Part shown: positions 1 to 11,259 of the stretch, in pieces | How positions within the stretch are numbered: the first letter of the stretch is position 1 | Layout of the letters: each line of letters opens with the position of its first letter | Translations under genes and position numbers: made by a program | NCBI GenBank assembly: GCA_015698045.1 | Contig: BLAL01000356.1 | Coordinates: 1,984,001 to 2,048,000, forward strand | Source: Rhizophagus clarus | Taxonomy: Eukaryota; Glomeromycota; Glomeromycetes; Glomerales; Glomeraceae | Direction: 5' to 3' | Length of the DNA: 64,000 nt | Notes under the pieces: generated by a model | Seen by the model: only the letters and a program-made list of their open reading frames with translations | Database searches by the model: none | Told to the model about the DNA's origin: nothing

Positions 1-17
1 AGTTTAAATTTGTTTAG

Positions 18-1999
18 TTAAAGATTCAACGAAAAGTTGATTATCATGATAATATTATTCGTTGCCACGGAATAACAAAATTTGTACCAACAGGTATTAT
101 ATTGTTACCTTAGTTGATATAAGTGTTCTAAGTTTTATTCATAATTCGTAAAAATGTATTTTAATGATCATTCCTTTTAATAGAAAGTCAAAACAGTCAT
201 TTACAAAATTATTGGTTAGTAATGGAATATGCAAATAGCGGTAGTCTTAGAAGTTATTTGGAAGAAAACTTTGATAAACTCACATGGGACGACAAATATA
301 ATATGGCTTACCAGTTAGCTTGCGCTGTTTCATGCTTACATAATGAGGAGATTATTCATCGTGACTTGGTAATTTATCTGCCTTTCTAAATAATTGTTGA
401 TAACATATTATATTAATCATATTATTAATTAATGTGTAACTTTTTAATAGCATTCTTGTAATATATTGGTTCACCAAAACACGATCAAGCTAGCGGATTT
501 TGGATTATCAAAAAGAATTGGGGCGTCATCAAATTTTCAATCCAAATTATTTGGGATGGTTCCTTACGTTGATCCAAAAATTTTTAATAGAAGAAGAAAT
601 AATAATAACAAAACACAAATTTACTCATTAAATAAAAAAAGTGATGTTTATAGTGTTGGCGTATTATTATGGGAAATATCTAGCGGTCATCCCCCATTTT
701 ATATTGAAGGTGAAGAATATGATGCAGGTTTAGCTGTAGAAGTTCTACAAGGTCTTAGAGAAACGGTCGTTTCTGATACACCTGAAAATTATGTAACAAT
801 TTATACCAGTAAGTAAAATCTTAAATTTAATTACCCAAATATTATTTATTTAATTCATATTACATTTATTTTTTTTAGAATGCTGGGATGGAGAACCAGA
901 TAATCGTCCGACTATACATCAAGTAGTTGATTGGTTAGAAATGATGATTACAAAAGCAGATGTAATGACGGAAAATTTTCAATCATCAGACAAGCAGGAA
1001 TTTGATGAAGCTTCTTTGAGTACAAGCTATTCAGAATTGCGAGGAGAATTATCTCAACTTATTCAAAATTTTGATAGAATGGATACAAAAGAAATTGAAT
1101 CTATTGCAATTTTAAATAAACAAGAAAATCTTTCAACTGAAAAAGATTTTAACATGAAAGTTGATCAAATAAATGATTTTATCTTTAAATTACTAAATAA
1201 AGGATTTGAAGTACATTTATCAAAACAAAAAGTCATAGAGTATTTTAATAATCATAATATAAATTTACAAAAAATTTATGATTGGTTATTAAATAATCAA
1301 AACAATTCAAATGCTATTTTTTTACTTGGATATTTTAATTATTATGGAATTATAACAAGTGTAGATTATAAAGAAGCATTTAATTTATTTATTAATGCAT
1401 CAGAACAAGATCATGTTTTAGCTCAATTTTTTGTTAGTGATTGTTATCAAAATGGATATGGGATTATAAAAAATGAAAGATTAGCTTTCAAATATTATGA
1501 AAAAGTTGCTAATGAAAATTTATCAAGTGTACAATTAAACATTGGTTATTGTTATAATAATGGATTAGGTATTCAAAAAGATTTACAAAAGGCTTTTTAT
1601 TGGTATAAAAAAGCTGTAAATAATGGAAATATAACAGCTATGTATAATCTTGGTTATTGTTATAAAAATGGAATTGGTATTGAAAAAGATTATGATAAAG
1701 CTTTTGAATTATATAAGCAATCAGCTGAAGGAGGTTATTTACATGGAATTATGATGTTAGGATGTTGTTATGATAGAGGTATTGGAACTAAAATTGATAG
1801 GCAAAAAGCATTTGAGCTATATCAAAAATCAGCGAATTTAGGACAAATGGTAGCACAATATAACCTTGCTTTAATGTATGAAAATGGAGATGGTATTACA
1901 AAAGATATAGATAAGGCAATTTATTGGTATAAAAAGTCTGCTGAACAAGGATATTATTTGGCAAAAAATAATTTAAAAAATCTTATTGATAAGTTATAA
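18..1999 (+). CDS. Kinase-Sel1 gene A, TKL-type protein kinase with Sel1 repeats (5' end outside the window)
   Basis: Visible exons are 18-93, 184-368, 451-808 and 879-1999; they join in one frame to 579 codons, and exon 1 (glycine-rich loop and ALK lysine) lies left of the window. The kinase part shows the hinge [11 protein letters not shown], catalytic HRDLHSCN, ADFGLSK, an activation-segment end VPYVDPK in place of the usual APE, and [11 protein letters not shown] near the C-lobe end. A polar linker leads to six Sel1 repeats (motifs such as [19 protein letters not shown]) and a short last helix. All introns are GT-AG and 70-91 bases long. No signal peptide or membrane segment is visible, so a cytosolic signalling role is inferred. 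The Sel1 part probably binds partner proteins; the substrate is unknown. All key catalytic residues visible here are conserved. Confidence 0.88.
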
Positions 2000-2877
2000 T
2001 AAAAATTTTTTTTTTTTTTTAATAGTAGTTGTATGTATTGCTTTATAATAAAAATAAATAAATTATTCATTATATTTTTACCTGTTTATAATCTTATTTA
2101 TATATTTGTTCCTTTTTATTTAAAATGTACAGTCAGTCCTTGATATAACAAATGAAATTTTATTAATACTATAACGAATTATTCTGTATAATGGAAAAAT
2201 TTGGTATAATGTGGTAAAATGTAGGAAAGTCAATACATTTGCAAAATGTCATGTATATGAAGTAAATAGAAATTTAAGAGAGGGTTTTTTAAAGACCCTT
2301 TACATTTTTGCTCTTATTTTGTTCTCTTTTGACGTATAATTACGATTAATCACGTGACTACAATCTTATTAGCTAGATTGAAAACTGAAAATCAGATTTC
2401 TCCGTAAAAATCGGAGGGTTGCACTAAATTGAATGATTTTTATTAGTCACTCTTGTTGCTTTAAAAATCTTGAACTTTTATTATTGAATAGATTTTTAAA
2501 AAATATTTTTTTTTTTAAAAAAAAAAAGAAAATGTGTTTTGGGTAGAAATAATTTTTTTGTGATCATAAACAATCAAAAAATTTCACTTTACATTACGTA
2601 CCTTATCAGTTATATTATCGTTATTAAGCACGTAAATCAACATGTGATTTTACGATACTTTATGTTACTCACTTCCAATTTACGTTACTCACTTTCTATA
2701 TACTCTTTCATTACTGCGGTATTGTGGCTGAAAGTATAAAGCGATTGTCAACTCCTTTGACATTGTGATACCGATCGGAATTAAATACTTAAAAACGAAA
2801 TCGTGAAAAGAAATTCTTTTTTTTTTATTAGAGAAATAACCCCATTTTAACATATTTCTATCAATTATTATTATTCA
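2000..2877. other. Intergenic region upstream of gene B
   Basis: There is no convincing gene. A+T-rich 3' flank of A is followed near 2131 by CAGTCAGTCCTTGATATAAC, which resembles the end of a mariner/pogo-type element, but no matching right end was found. A short reading frame at 2539-2739 has no family features. TACTGCGG at 2712-2719 belongs to the cluster's shared upstream block. Confidence 0.5.
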
Positions 2878-2880
2878 ATG
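2712..2880 (+). promoter_or_regulatory. Shared upstream block and leader of gene B
   Basis: TACTGCGGT followed by GTGGCTGAAAGTATAAA matches the region before gene C and, more loosely, before I, J and L. A T-rich tract and TTATTCAATG lead into the start codon. A promoter role is inferred from conservation only. Confidence 0.45.
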
Positions 2881-2985
2881 TCTGATAATATCAAAATGCA
2901 TGATACACAGAATAAAAATGAATGGATTAATTGGATTGAAGAAGCCATTAATAAAGAACATATAAAATATTATGAATACGAAGAA

Positions 2986-3737
2986 GCATATGCGCCGATT
3001 TGAGGAATTTGCCGATCATCAATTATGTGGCGCAGTACCGATTAAAATCGTCCCTACATAAGAAAAAATAAGCCAAAAAATACTTAAAAAAACTTTTAAG
3101 ACCTTTTCCAAAAAAATTTACCTCTTTGACCTGAAACCAGTAGAAGAAATTTCTAAAAAAAAGGAATAAAAATATTATAAAATTAGTTTATTTAAAAAAA
3201 AAAGTAAGAATAAGCACCAGAATAATGATTTAACGAAAAAAAATTGATTGAAAAATAATTAATAACGAATATCAAATAGATTTTAACTAAATAAACTAAT
3301 CAATATATAATTTAAATTCACTAAAACATCGTTATTAATCTTAGAATTATTTATTTATTGAAAGATTATTTTTGAATAATTTTGCTGCCTAAATAAATTT
3401 TTTTTTATAAACTATTGAAAAAAAATAAAAAAATAGCTCCAAGTTATATTTAATGTAAAATAACTACTAATATACTTGCCAAAATTCTCAACTTACATAA
3501 TGTAAAAACTGGTGGAAAAGTTTGATGGGGAAGTTGATGGGGAGTTTAATATGGAGTTTACGAAAGAAAAAAATTTTTTAACGCTACTTTTGTTGAAGTA
3601 ATTTCTCGATATTTGTGTCATATGATCATGTAACACAAGAGTGATCCTTTTTGTGAAACTTATTTAACTTAATTTTTATCTAATTATCATCAAATTCCTT
3701 AATTTAGGCTAATTTTGTTAATTCCGAAAATCGGCGG
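2986..3737. mobile_element. Non-autonomous DNA transposon, about 750 bp, inside exon 1 of gene B
   Basis: Comparison with gene C gives the limits: coding sequence stops after EYEE and resumes at SNFQEIG. The ends are imperfect inverted repeats, CGCCGATTTGAGGAATTT on the left and CGCCGATTTTCGGAATT (reverse complement) on the right. There is no coding capacity. The target duplication is unclear because three bases of the target codon are altered, so the superfamily is unassigned. Confidence 0.65.
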
Positions 3738-5586
3738 AGTAACTTTCAAGAAATTGGTACCGGAGGTTTCGGAAAGGTGCATCGTGTAAATTGGAAAAAT
3801 TTAGAGAAATGTTTTGCGTTAAAATCTTTTTTTAATCTTAATAATGTCACTGTAAAAGAAATTGTTCGTGAGGTAATTTTGAATGAATACATTTTTTTTT
3901 TTTTTTTAGTCGGTGTTTTTAGTCTATTATGTTTATTTCAAATTTTGAATCTATTTAGTTAAAAAATCAACGTAAAGCCGATTATCATGATAATATTATT
4001 CGTTGTCATGGAATAACAAAATTAGTATCAACAGGTATTGTAGTAATTACATTTTAATTAATTTAATATTCTAAAATTTATTCATAAAAATACATTTTAA
4101 TAATTATTATTTCTTTAATAGAAAATCAAAATTGTCATTTACAAAATTATTCATTACTCATTAGTAATGGAATATGCTAATGATGGTAGTCTTCAAAGTT
4201 ATTTGGAAAAAAATTTTAATAAACTTACATGGGATGACAGATATAATATGGCGTACCAATTAGCTTGCGCTGTTTCATGCTTACATAATGAAGAAATTAT
4301 CCATTGTGACTTGGTAATTTATTTCTTCGATCATTGTTGGTAATATTATACTTGCATTACTAATTTAAAATATAAATTTTCGTTAGCATTCTTGCAATAT
4401 ATTAGTTCATCAAAACACGATCAAATTGGCGGATTTTGGATTATCAAAAAGAATCGGAGCGTCATCAAATTTTCAATCCGAATTATTTGGGATGGTTCCT
4501 TACGTTGATCCAAAAAGTTTTAACGGGCGAAAAAATAATGATGATCAAACGGCACAAATGTATTCATTGAATAAAAATAGTGATGTTTTTAGCATTGGTG
4601 TATTATTATGGGAAATTTCTAGCGGAAAACCTCCTTTTTACGGTGAAAAATATGATATCGGTTTAGTTTTAGAAATTTCACGAGGACGTAGAGAAACAGT
4701 AGTTTTAGATACACCTGAAAATTATAAGACAATTTATACTAGTAAGTAAAATCTTATAATATAATTATCTAAATATTATTTATTTAATTTAATCATTATA
4801 TTTATTATTATTTTTAGAATGTTGGGATGGAGAACCAGATAATCGTCCGACTATTCATCAAGTAGTTGATTGGTTAAAAGAGATGATTACAAAATCAGAT
4901 GTAATAACAGAAAATAATCAATTATCAGACAAACAAGAATTTAATGAAACTTCTTTAGGTACAAATAATTCAGAACCACAAGGAGATTTATCTCAACTTA
5001 TTCAAAATTTTGATAAAATGAATACAAAACAAATAGAATCTACTGCAACATTAAGTAAGCAGGAAAATCTTTTAACTGAGAGAGATTTTAACATAATGAT
5101 TGATGAAACAAATACTTTTGTTTATATATTATTAAATAACGGAGTTGACTTTGAATTAGTAAGACAGCTAGTTATTGATTGTTTTAACGACCATAATATA
5201 AATTCACAAGAAATTTATAATTGGTTATTAAACAATCAGGTTAGTACAAATTCTATTTTTTTATTTGGATATTTTAATCGTTATGGAATTGTAACAAGTA
5301 TAGATTATAAAAAGGCATTTAATTTATTTGTTAACGCATCAGAACAAGATCATGTATTAGCACAATATTTTGTTGGTGATTGTTATCTATACGGGTATGG
5401 AACTACAAAAAATGAAGAATCGGCTTTTAAATATTATGAAAAGGCAGCTAATAAAAGTATATCATGTGGACAAAACAGTATGGGTTATTGTTATGAAAAT
5501 GGAATAGGAACTAAAAAAGATTTAAAAATGGCTGTTTATTGGTATGAAAAAGCTGCCAATAATGGAAATATAATGGCTGGACCTAA

Positions 5587-5742
5587 TTTGGGATCTTGTT
5601 ATAATAATAATGAAAAAGAAAATGGAATTACAAAATACGTAGAAAGTATAATGGCTATAACTGGTTTGGGATCTTATTGTAATATTGATGAAAAAGAAAA
5701 TGGCATTACAAAATATGTAGATAGCGCAATTTATTGGTATAA
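5587..5742 (+). repeat. 78-base tandem duplication in the Sel1 part of gene B
   Basis: Two adjacent copies begin with TTTGGGATCTT at 5587 and 5665. Each encodes 26 residues including NEKENGITKYV or DEKENGITKYV. The frame is kept. Confidence 0.8.
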
Positions 5743-6134
5743 AAAATCTACTAATTTAAAAAAATCTTATTGGTAATTCATAATGAAATATCTTTATTTA
5801 AATTGTAATACTGTAAAAGATTTATGAGAATACGAATATATCACTATAAATATCAAATAAATAAATTTTTCTTTAACTATTTTATACAATTATTTTTATG
5901 TATTATGTTTCTTTTACAATTCAATGCATTGTGTCCATAATTATATTATATATTTTTCCGCTTTTTTTTCTATTTTGAAAAAAAAGTTTATATAGAATTC
6001 AATCATGGATTGTAAATATATGATTGATGATATTCCAATATAAATGTTTTTCGATCAAAAACCATTTTACTTCATAAATATTTACTTTATATATAAAAAA
6101 AAGTTAACATAAATTATAACCATATACTGGCGTA

Positions 6135-6345
6135 TAGCACTGTCTCCTTTCTGCGTACCTCCCACATAAAATACCCATCTTGATATACCAAATATGTAAT
6201 ATTTAAATCTATAATATTTACTAAAAATTAAAATATTTAACCATATTTTAGATCAAATTTAAATTTTCATTATTAAATTTGTCTAGTACTGACAGGATGA
6301 ACGTACTATAATAGCGGTATAATCGGGGTATATTAGGCAGTGCTA
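6135..6345. mobile_element. Mariner-like miniature inverted-repeat element, 211 bp
   Basis: The ends are inverted: TAGCACTGTC at the left and GGCAGTGCTA at the right, flanked on both sides by TA (6133-6134 and 6346-6347), the duplication typical of Tc1/mariner elements. The interior is A+T-rich and non-coding. Confidence 0.55.
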
Positions 6346-6959
6346 TATGTTATATACATATATATAATTTTTTTTTTTTTTTTGATCAAAATAGACAATT
6401 AAAAACGAGTCAGTGATAGAGATTTTTAAGGACATAACGATAAGATTTCCTGCTAATATGTTATGGAAGTTTAGATAATAATAAAATTATACCAAACTCT
6501 GAACTTCCCAATATAGGGACTGAAAGTACATTGAAATTTATACTGAATTATACGGACAAATATACAGAATGTACTCATTTTCATGCAACTAAAAATAATC
6601 AATAACGAAATTAAATTGCAGAAAAATTTCTATCGTGGAGACAAATAAACACCTTTCGTTATAATCAATTATTGGACGACGTGATGATTATCTCTATTAT
6701 TTCTTTTTCCACATAACATATGATAGATTAATATTTCCGATTAATTATAAATCAAATCATACTAACTTGTTTGTAATATTAAAAGAGTGATAAGCGAGTG
6801 TTTTATAACTAATGATTTTTTAAAATTATAAGAAAGTTCATATTTATTAATTCATGTGACGACAAATTAATTTACAAGTGAATTTAAATTTACCAACAAT
6901 ATTTTTCTACCTCATAAGATATGGATTACTATTCTATTTTTAAATTTTTATCGATTCAT

Positions 6960-7030
6960 TACTGCGGTACTGCGGCTGAAAATATAAAGTTGATTGGCAA
7001 TTCATTTGTTTGTAATACTGTACGACTATC
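6960..7030 (+). promoter_or_regulatory. Shared upstream block of gene C
   Basis: TACTGCGGTACTGCGGCTGA is followed by TTTGTTTG and TGTACGACTATCGG, in the order seen before genes I, J and L. Conservation between paralogues is the only evidence of function. Confidence 0.5.
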
Positions 7031-7167
7031 GGAAAATAAATTGCATAAAATACTTAAATAGGTTCATTTTCGTAATAATGAAGGAAATTTTTTTTTTTTT
7101 TTTTTACAACTTTGACCGTTCAAATTCATCGGTTTTAACATATTTCTGTCAAATATTACTATTCAAT

Positions 7168-9497
7168 ATGTCTGATAATAAGAAAATGCATGATACTGAG
7201 AATAAAGATGAATGGATTAATTGGATTGAAGAAGCCATTGATAAAGAACATATAAAATATTATGAATATGAAGAATTTAGTAACTTTCAAGAAATTGGTT
7301 CCGGAAGTTTCGGAAAAGTGTACCGTGCAAATTGGAAAAATTCAGGAAAATGTTTTGCGTTAAAATCTTTTTTTAAACATAATAATATCACCCTAAAAGA
7401 AATTGTTCGTGAGGTAGATACAAATTTTTTTAACTCTGTATTTTTAGTCAATTACTGTAAATTTATTTAAAATTTGAACTTATTTAGTTAAAAAACCAAC
7501 GTGAAGTCGATTATCACGATAATATTATTCGTTGTCATGGAATAACAAAATTTGTATCAACAGGTATTTGAATTTACATTTTAATTATTTTTTAATTAAT
7601 TTAATATTCCGAGTTTTTATTCATAGAAATGCATTTTTAATGGTTATTCTTTTTTAATAGAAAGTCAAACTAGCCATTTACAAAATTATTGGTTAGTAAT
7701 GGAATATGCTAATAGTGGTAATCTTCGATGTTATTTGGAAAAAAACTTTAATAAACTTACATGGAAAGATAAATATAATATGGCATACCAGTTAGCTTGC
7801 GCCGTTTCATGCTTACATAATGAAGAAATTATCCATTGTGACTTGGTAATTTATTTCTTCGATCATTGTTGGTAATATTATACTTGCATTACTAATTTAA
7901 AATATAAATTTTCGTTAGCATTCTTGCAATATATTAGTTCATCAAAACACGATCAAATTGGCGGATTTTGGATTATCAAAAAGAATCGGAGCGTCATCAA
8001 ATTTTCAATCCGAATTATTTGGGATGGTTCCTTACGTTGATCCAAAAAGTTTTAACGGGCGAAATAATGATGATCAAACGGCACAAATGTATTCATTGAA
8101 TAAAAAAAGTGATGTTTATAGCATTGGTGTGTTATTATGGGAAATTTCTAGCGGAAAACCTCCTTTTTACGGTGAAAAATATGATATCGGTTTAGTTTTA
8201 GAAATTTCACGAGGACGTAGAGAAACAGTAGTTCTAGATACACCTGAAAATTATAAGACAATTTATACCAGTAAGTAAAATCTTAGAATTTAATTATCTA
8301 ATATTATTTATTTAATCATTATATTTATTATTATTTTTAGAATGTTGGGATGGAGAACCAGATAATCGACCAACTATTCATCAAGTAGTTGATTGGTTAA
8401 ATAAACTAATTACAAAAACAGATGTAATAATAACAGAACAAGAAATAAATGAGACTTCTATAAATATTAATATTCCAGAATTACAAGGAGAATTATCTCA
8501 ACTTCTTGAAAATTTTGATAAAATTGATACAAAAGAAATTGATTCTATTGTAATTTCAAGTGGGCAAAAAAATATTTCATCAGACAAACAAGAATTTAAT
8601 GAAGCTTCTTCGATAAGTACAAATAAGTCAGAATTACAAGGAGAATTATCTCAACTTATTGAAAATTTTGATAAAATTAATACAAAAGAAATTGATTCTA
8701 TAGAAATTTTAAGTGAACAAGGAAATATTTCAATTGAAAAAGATATTAACATTATAGTTGACGAAATAAATGATCTTATCTCTACATTATTAAATAAAGG
8801 ATTCCTTGGACATTTAGTTAAACAGCAGGTTATTGATTATTTTAATGATCATAATATGAATTCACAAGAAATTTATAATTGGTTATTAGATAATCAAATT
8901 AGTGCAAATTCCATTTTTTTATTCGGATATTTTAATTATTATGAAATTGGGACAAGTATAGATTATAAAAAGGCATTTAATTTATTTATTAATGCATCAA
9001 AACAAGATCATATATTAGCACAATTTTTTGTTGGAGATTGTTATCTATATGGGTATGGAACTACAAAAAATAAAAAATTAGCTTTTGAATATTATGAAAA
9101 AGTGGCTAATAAAAATATATCATATGGTCAAAACAGTATGGGATATTGTTATAAAAATAGAATAGGGGTTAAAAAAGATCCTAAAAAGGCTTTTTGTTGG
9201 TATGAAAAGGCTGCAAATAATGGAAATATAATGGCTATATATAATCTTGGTTATTGTTATTATGATGGTATTGGAACTAAAACCAATAAACAAAAAGCGT
9301 TTGTATTATATCAAGAAGCTGCAGAATTAGGGGTTTTTTTAGCACAAAATAATCTTGCTTTAATGTATAAAAAGGGAGATGGTGTTACAAAAGATATTAA
9401 CAAAGCAATGTATTGGTTTCAAAAATCTGCTGAACAAGGATATGATTTAGCAAAAACTAATTTAAAAGACCTTCAAAAAAAAATTGATAGTTTATAA
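7168..9497 (+). CDS. Kinase-Sel1 gene C, intact non-RD-type kinase with Sel1 repeats
   Basis: Exons 7168-7413, 7488-7563, 7661-7845, 7919-8270 and 8341-9497 join to 671 codons. The start ATG (MSDNKKMHDTE) matches the starts of its paralogues; an in-frame upstream ATG at 6994 lies in the promoter block and is rejected. The loop is GSGSFGK, the lysine lies in FALKSF, the catalytic loop is HCDLHSCN and the metal site ADFG. The arginine of HRD is cysteine, as in non-RD kinases, so activation-loop phosphorylation may not control it. The linker contains a 153-base tandem duplication. Five Sel1 repeats follow (about residues 475-660); the [17 protein letters not shown] repeat of six-repeat paralogues is missing. 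Exon 3 end, intron 3 and most of exon 4 are nearly identical to gene B. Confidence 0.88.
8478..8783 (+). repeat. 153-base tandem duplication in the linker of gene C
   Basis: Two in-frame copies, starting at 8478 and 8631, each encode ELQGELSQL, ENFDKI and TKEIDSI. The linker is therefore 51 residues longer than in paralogues. The copies differ at several bases, so the event is not very recent. Confidence 0.8.
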
Positions 9498-10663
9498 ATT
9501 GCTCTATTTAAATAGTAGTATTGTTCACTAGATTATGTCTATAATTATGTTTTCCTTTTTAAAATTAAAATGTCTTTTAACATCAATTAATCTAAATAAA
9601 TATATTGAAAATTTTAACGAACCTGTATTTTCTCTATTTTTTGAAAATATTTTATACGAAATTTAATTGTGAATTATAAAAGATCTATTTCGTTACTTTT
9701 ATTTTATTTAATAAATATATATTTATAAAAAGCTATTAATATAAATTATCTACTTTTTTTTTGTAAACAGAAAGTAAACATAATAATGACGAATTATGAA
9801 TATGATTTCGAATTATAACTTTTAATTTTTGGAGACTTAAATAATTCTTTGAAATAAAAAAACGTAAGCATAAAGGGTCAAAACAAATAAAGGGAATCAA
9901 ATTATTAATCTTCATTTACATTTAATATTAACGTTAAGTTTAATTTCCAAGTCTTTTTATCATTATTTCCATAAATTACAGATTTAATGTTATCACTGGA
10001 TACAACTAAATATTTGTTATTTAAAAATAAATGATCAAGAGATATATTAAATGAAACTATAAAATAAAGAACATAGTAAAGCATCCAAAAAGAAAGAATA
10101 AACGGAACTTGTCCATATATTGCCCAGAATTAAAAATCCAACGAATTCTGGATATTACATTATCCTGAAAATGTCACAAAAGCGTATTCATTTTTCAACC
10201 TTTTCCAGATATAAATTTTCAGATATATTATGGACATAAGATTTCCTTCTAATAATGTTAAGAAAGTTTAATAATATAAATTATCAACTTAGAATGTACA
10301 CATTTTTATCAATCCAATTATAACTTTAGGTTCAGTGAAAAAATTTCTATCGTGGAAACAGATGAACACTTAAAAATGGCTGTTCAATCATTAAAATAAG
10401 TTATATAATTAATTCATTTATTATATTGTAGATTGGTAATAAAGGTGAGAAAGGTGAGAAATCACATTAAATCTATCATTTGCTATGTAGAAAAAAAGAA
10501 CAAAAGTAGGCATAACTAATAATCATGTTTCATTCAGTGACTAATGATGAATCATTTGATGACGTCATAAAGATCATCAAATAGTTTTAATACGAATACT
10601 TCGTTTTTTTTTGTTACTCTTTTATGTGATTTTAATGAAACAAAAAGAAAAAAAAAAAATTAA
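9498..10663. other. Intergenic region upstream of the membrane/coiled-coil gene
   Basis: A+T-rich, with no gene seen. The only distinct site is a perfect ATGACGTCAT palindrome at 10559-10568, about 100 bases before the start codon of the next gene. Confidence 0.5.
10559..10568. promoter_or_regulatory. CRE/ATF-type palindrome ATGACGTCAT
   Basis: This is a perfect palindrome of the kind bound by bZIP (ATF/CREB) factors. It lies about 96 bases before the ATG at 10664. The same core occurs upstream of kinase copies D, E and J. Binding is inferred. Confidence 0.45.
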
Positions 10664-11259
10664 ATGAATTTATTTATGAATAGTATTAATGGTAAGAAGG
10701 GTTTCGCAAGTTTTTTTTTCTTTGATGGTTAAACTTTACATTAATAAATGCTTTTATATATTTTAGACATTTTATGCTTTCTTTTTGAGTATATCTCACA
10801 GTACCGGTACTGGAAAACCATATGTTTTATAACACCAAATATTATAATATTTGTTTTTTCGATTTTATGGCTAATCAGAATTAATACAGTACCTCTTGAT
10901 AACGTATGTAAATTTTAATCTTGCTTTAATATGAAGTCATAGAATCACTGATAGTGCTATTTTATTTTTCTTAGAAATTTGAACATGTAACTGCTGAAAA
11001 TTGTGATAATATGAATGAAACATCGAGTGCTGTGAGGAGTAATTTAAATACTGTAGATGAAAGAATTGATGTTTTATTTAAACGAATAGATGTTATTGAA
11101 AAAAGAACAGAGAAATTGGATAAGAATATTGATATTCTTCGCAAAAGAATGGAAATCATTAAAAAGAGAACTGAAAAGGTTAATGAAACAATTAATAATC
11201 TTATTGTGAGTATTAAAAAATTCTTTATATGTCATTTTATTTTCTTGATAAACAAATAA
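10664..11259 (+). CDS. Small single-span membrane protein with a coiled coil (unknown family)
   Basis: Three exons fit one frame: 10664-10691 (MNLFMNSIN), 10767-10903 and from 10975. The donors are GTAAGA and GTATGT and the acceptors TTTTAG and TTCTTAG. Exon 2 encodes one strongly hydrophobic segment (FITPNIIIFVFSILWLI), a likely membrane span. Exon 3 encodes a charged heptad-like region (ERIDVLFKRIDVIEKRTEK, then KNIDILRKRMEIIKKR), a likely coiled coil. The frame runs to a stop at 11257-11259, giving about 142 residues, but a GTGAGT donor at 11206 could splice on to a further exon that I could not place. No family is recognised. A membrane-anchored oligomer or tether is a guess from shape alone. 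RNA-seq reads across the introns would settle the model. Confidence 0.55.

Larger units (their letters stand above)
2878..5776 (+). pseudogene. Kinase-Sel1 gene B, exon 1 split by a DNA transposon
   Basis: Same design as gene C. Exon 1 begins at ATG 2878 (MSDNIKMHDTQ) but is interrupted at about 2986-3737 by an inserted element that brings in-frame stops; exon 1 resumes at 3738 with the loop GTGGFGK and ends at 3872. Further exons are 3959-4034, 4122 (or 4165)-4313, 4387-4741 and 4818-5776. The catalytic triad reads HCD instead of HRD. Exon 3 has 7 extra bases before VMEY; these shift the usual frame but create CATTAG, and splicing at 4164/4165 would restore it. The Sel1 part is short: after about three repeats there is a 78-base tandem duplication and an early end. 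Without removal of the insertion no complete kinase can be made, although a downstream start could still give a partial protein. Confidence 0.75.
5777..7167. other. Intergenic region between B and C
   Basis: A+T-rich, no gene seen. It holds a mariner-like miniature element (6135-6345) and the upstream block of gene C (6960-7030). The long reading frame opening at 6994 is leader sequence in frame with exon 1 of C. Confidence 0.6.

Noticed and set aside
2131-2220. CAGTCAGTCC mariner/pogo-like end
   Set aside because: No matching right end or TA pair found, so no element was called.
6994-7167. Upstream in-frame ATG for gene C
   Set aside because: It would add promoter-block and poly-T sequence to the protein; the MSDN start matches all paralogues.
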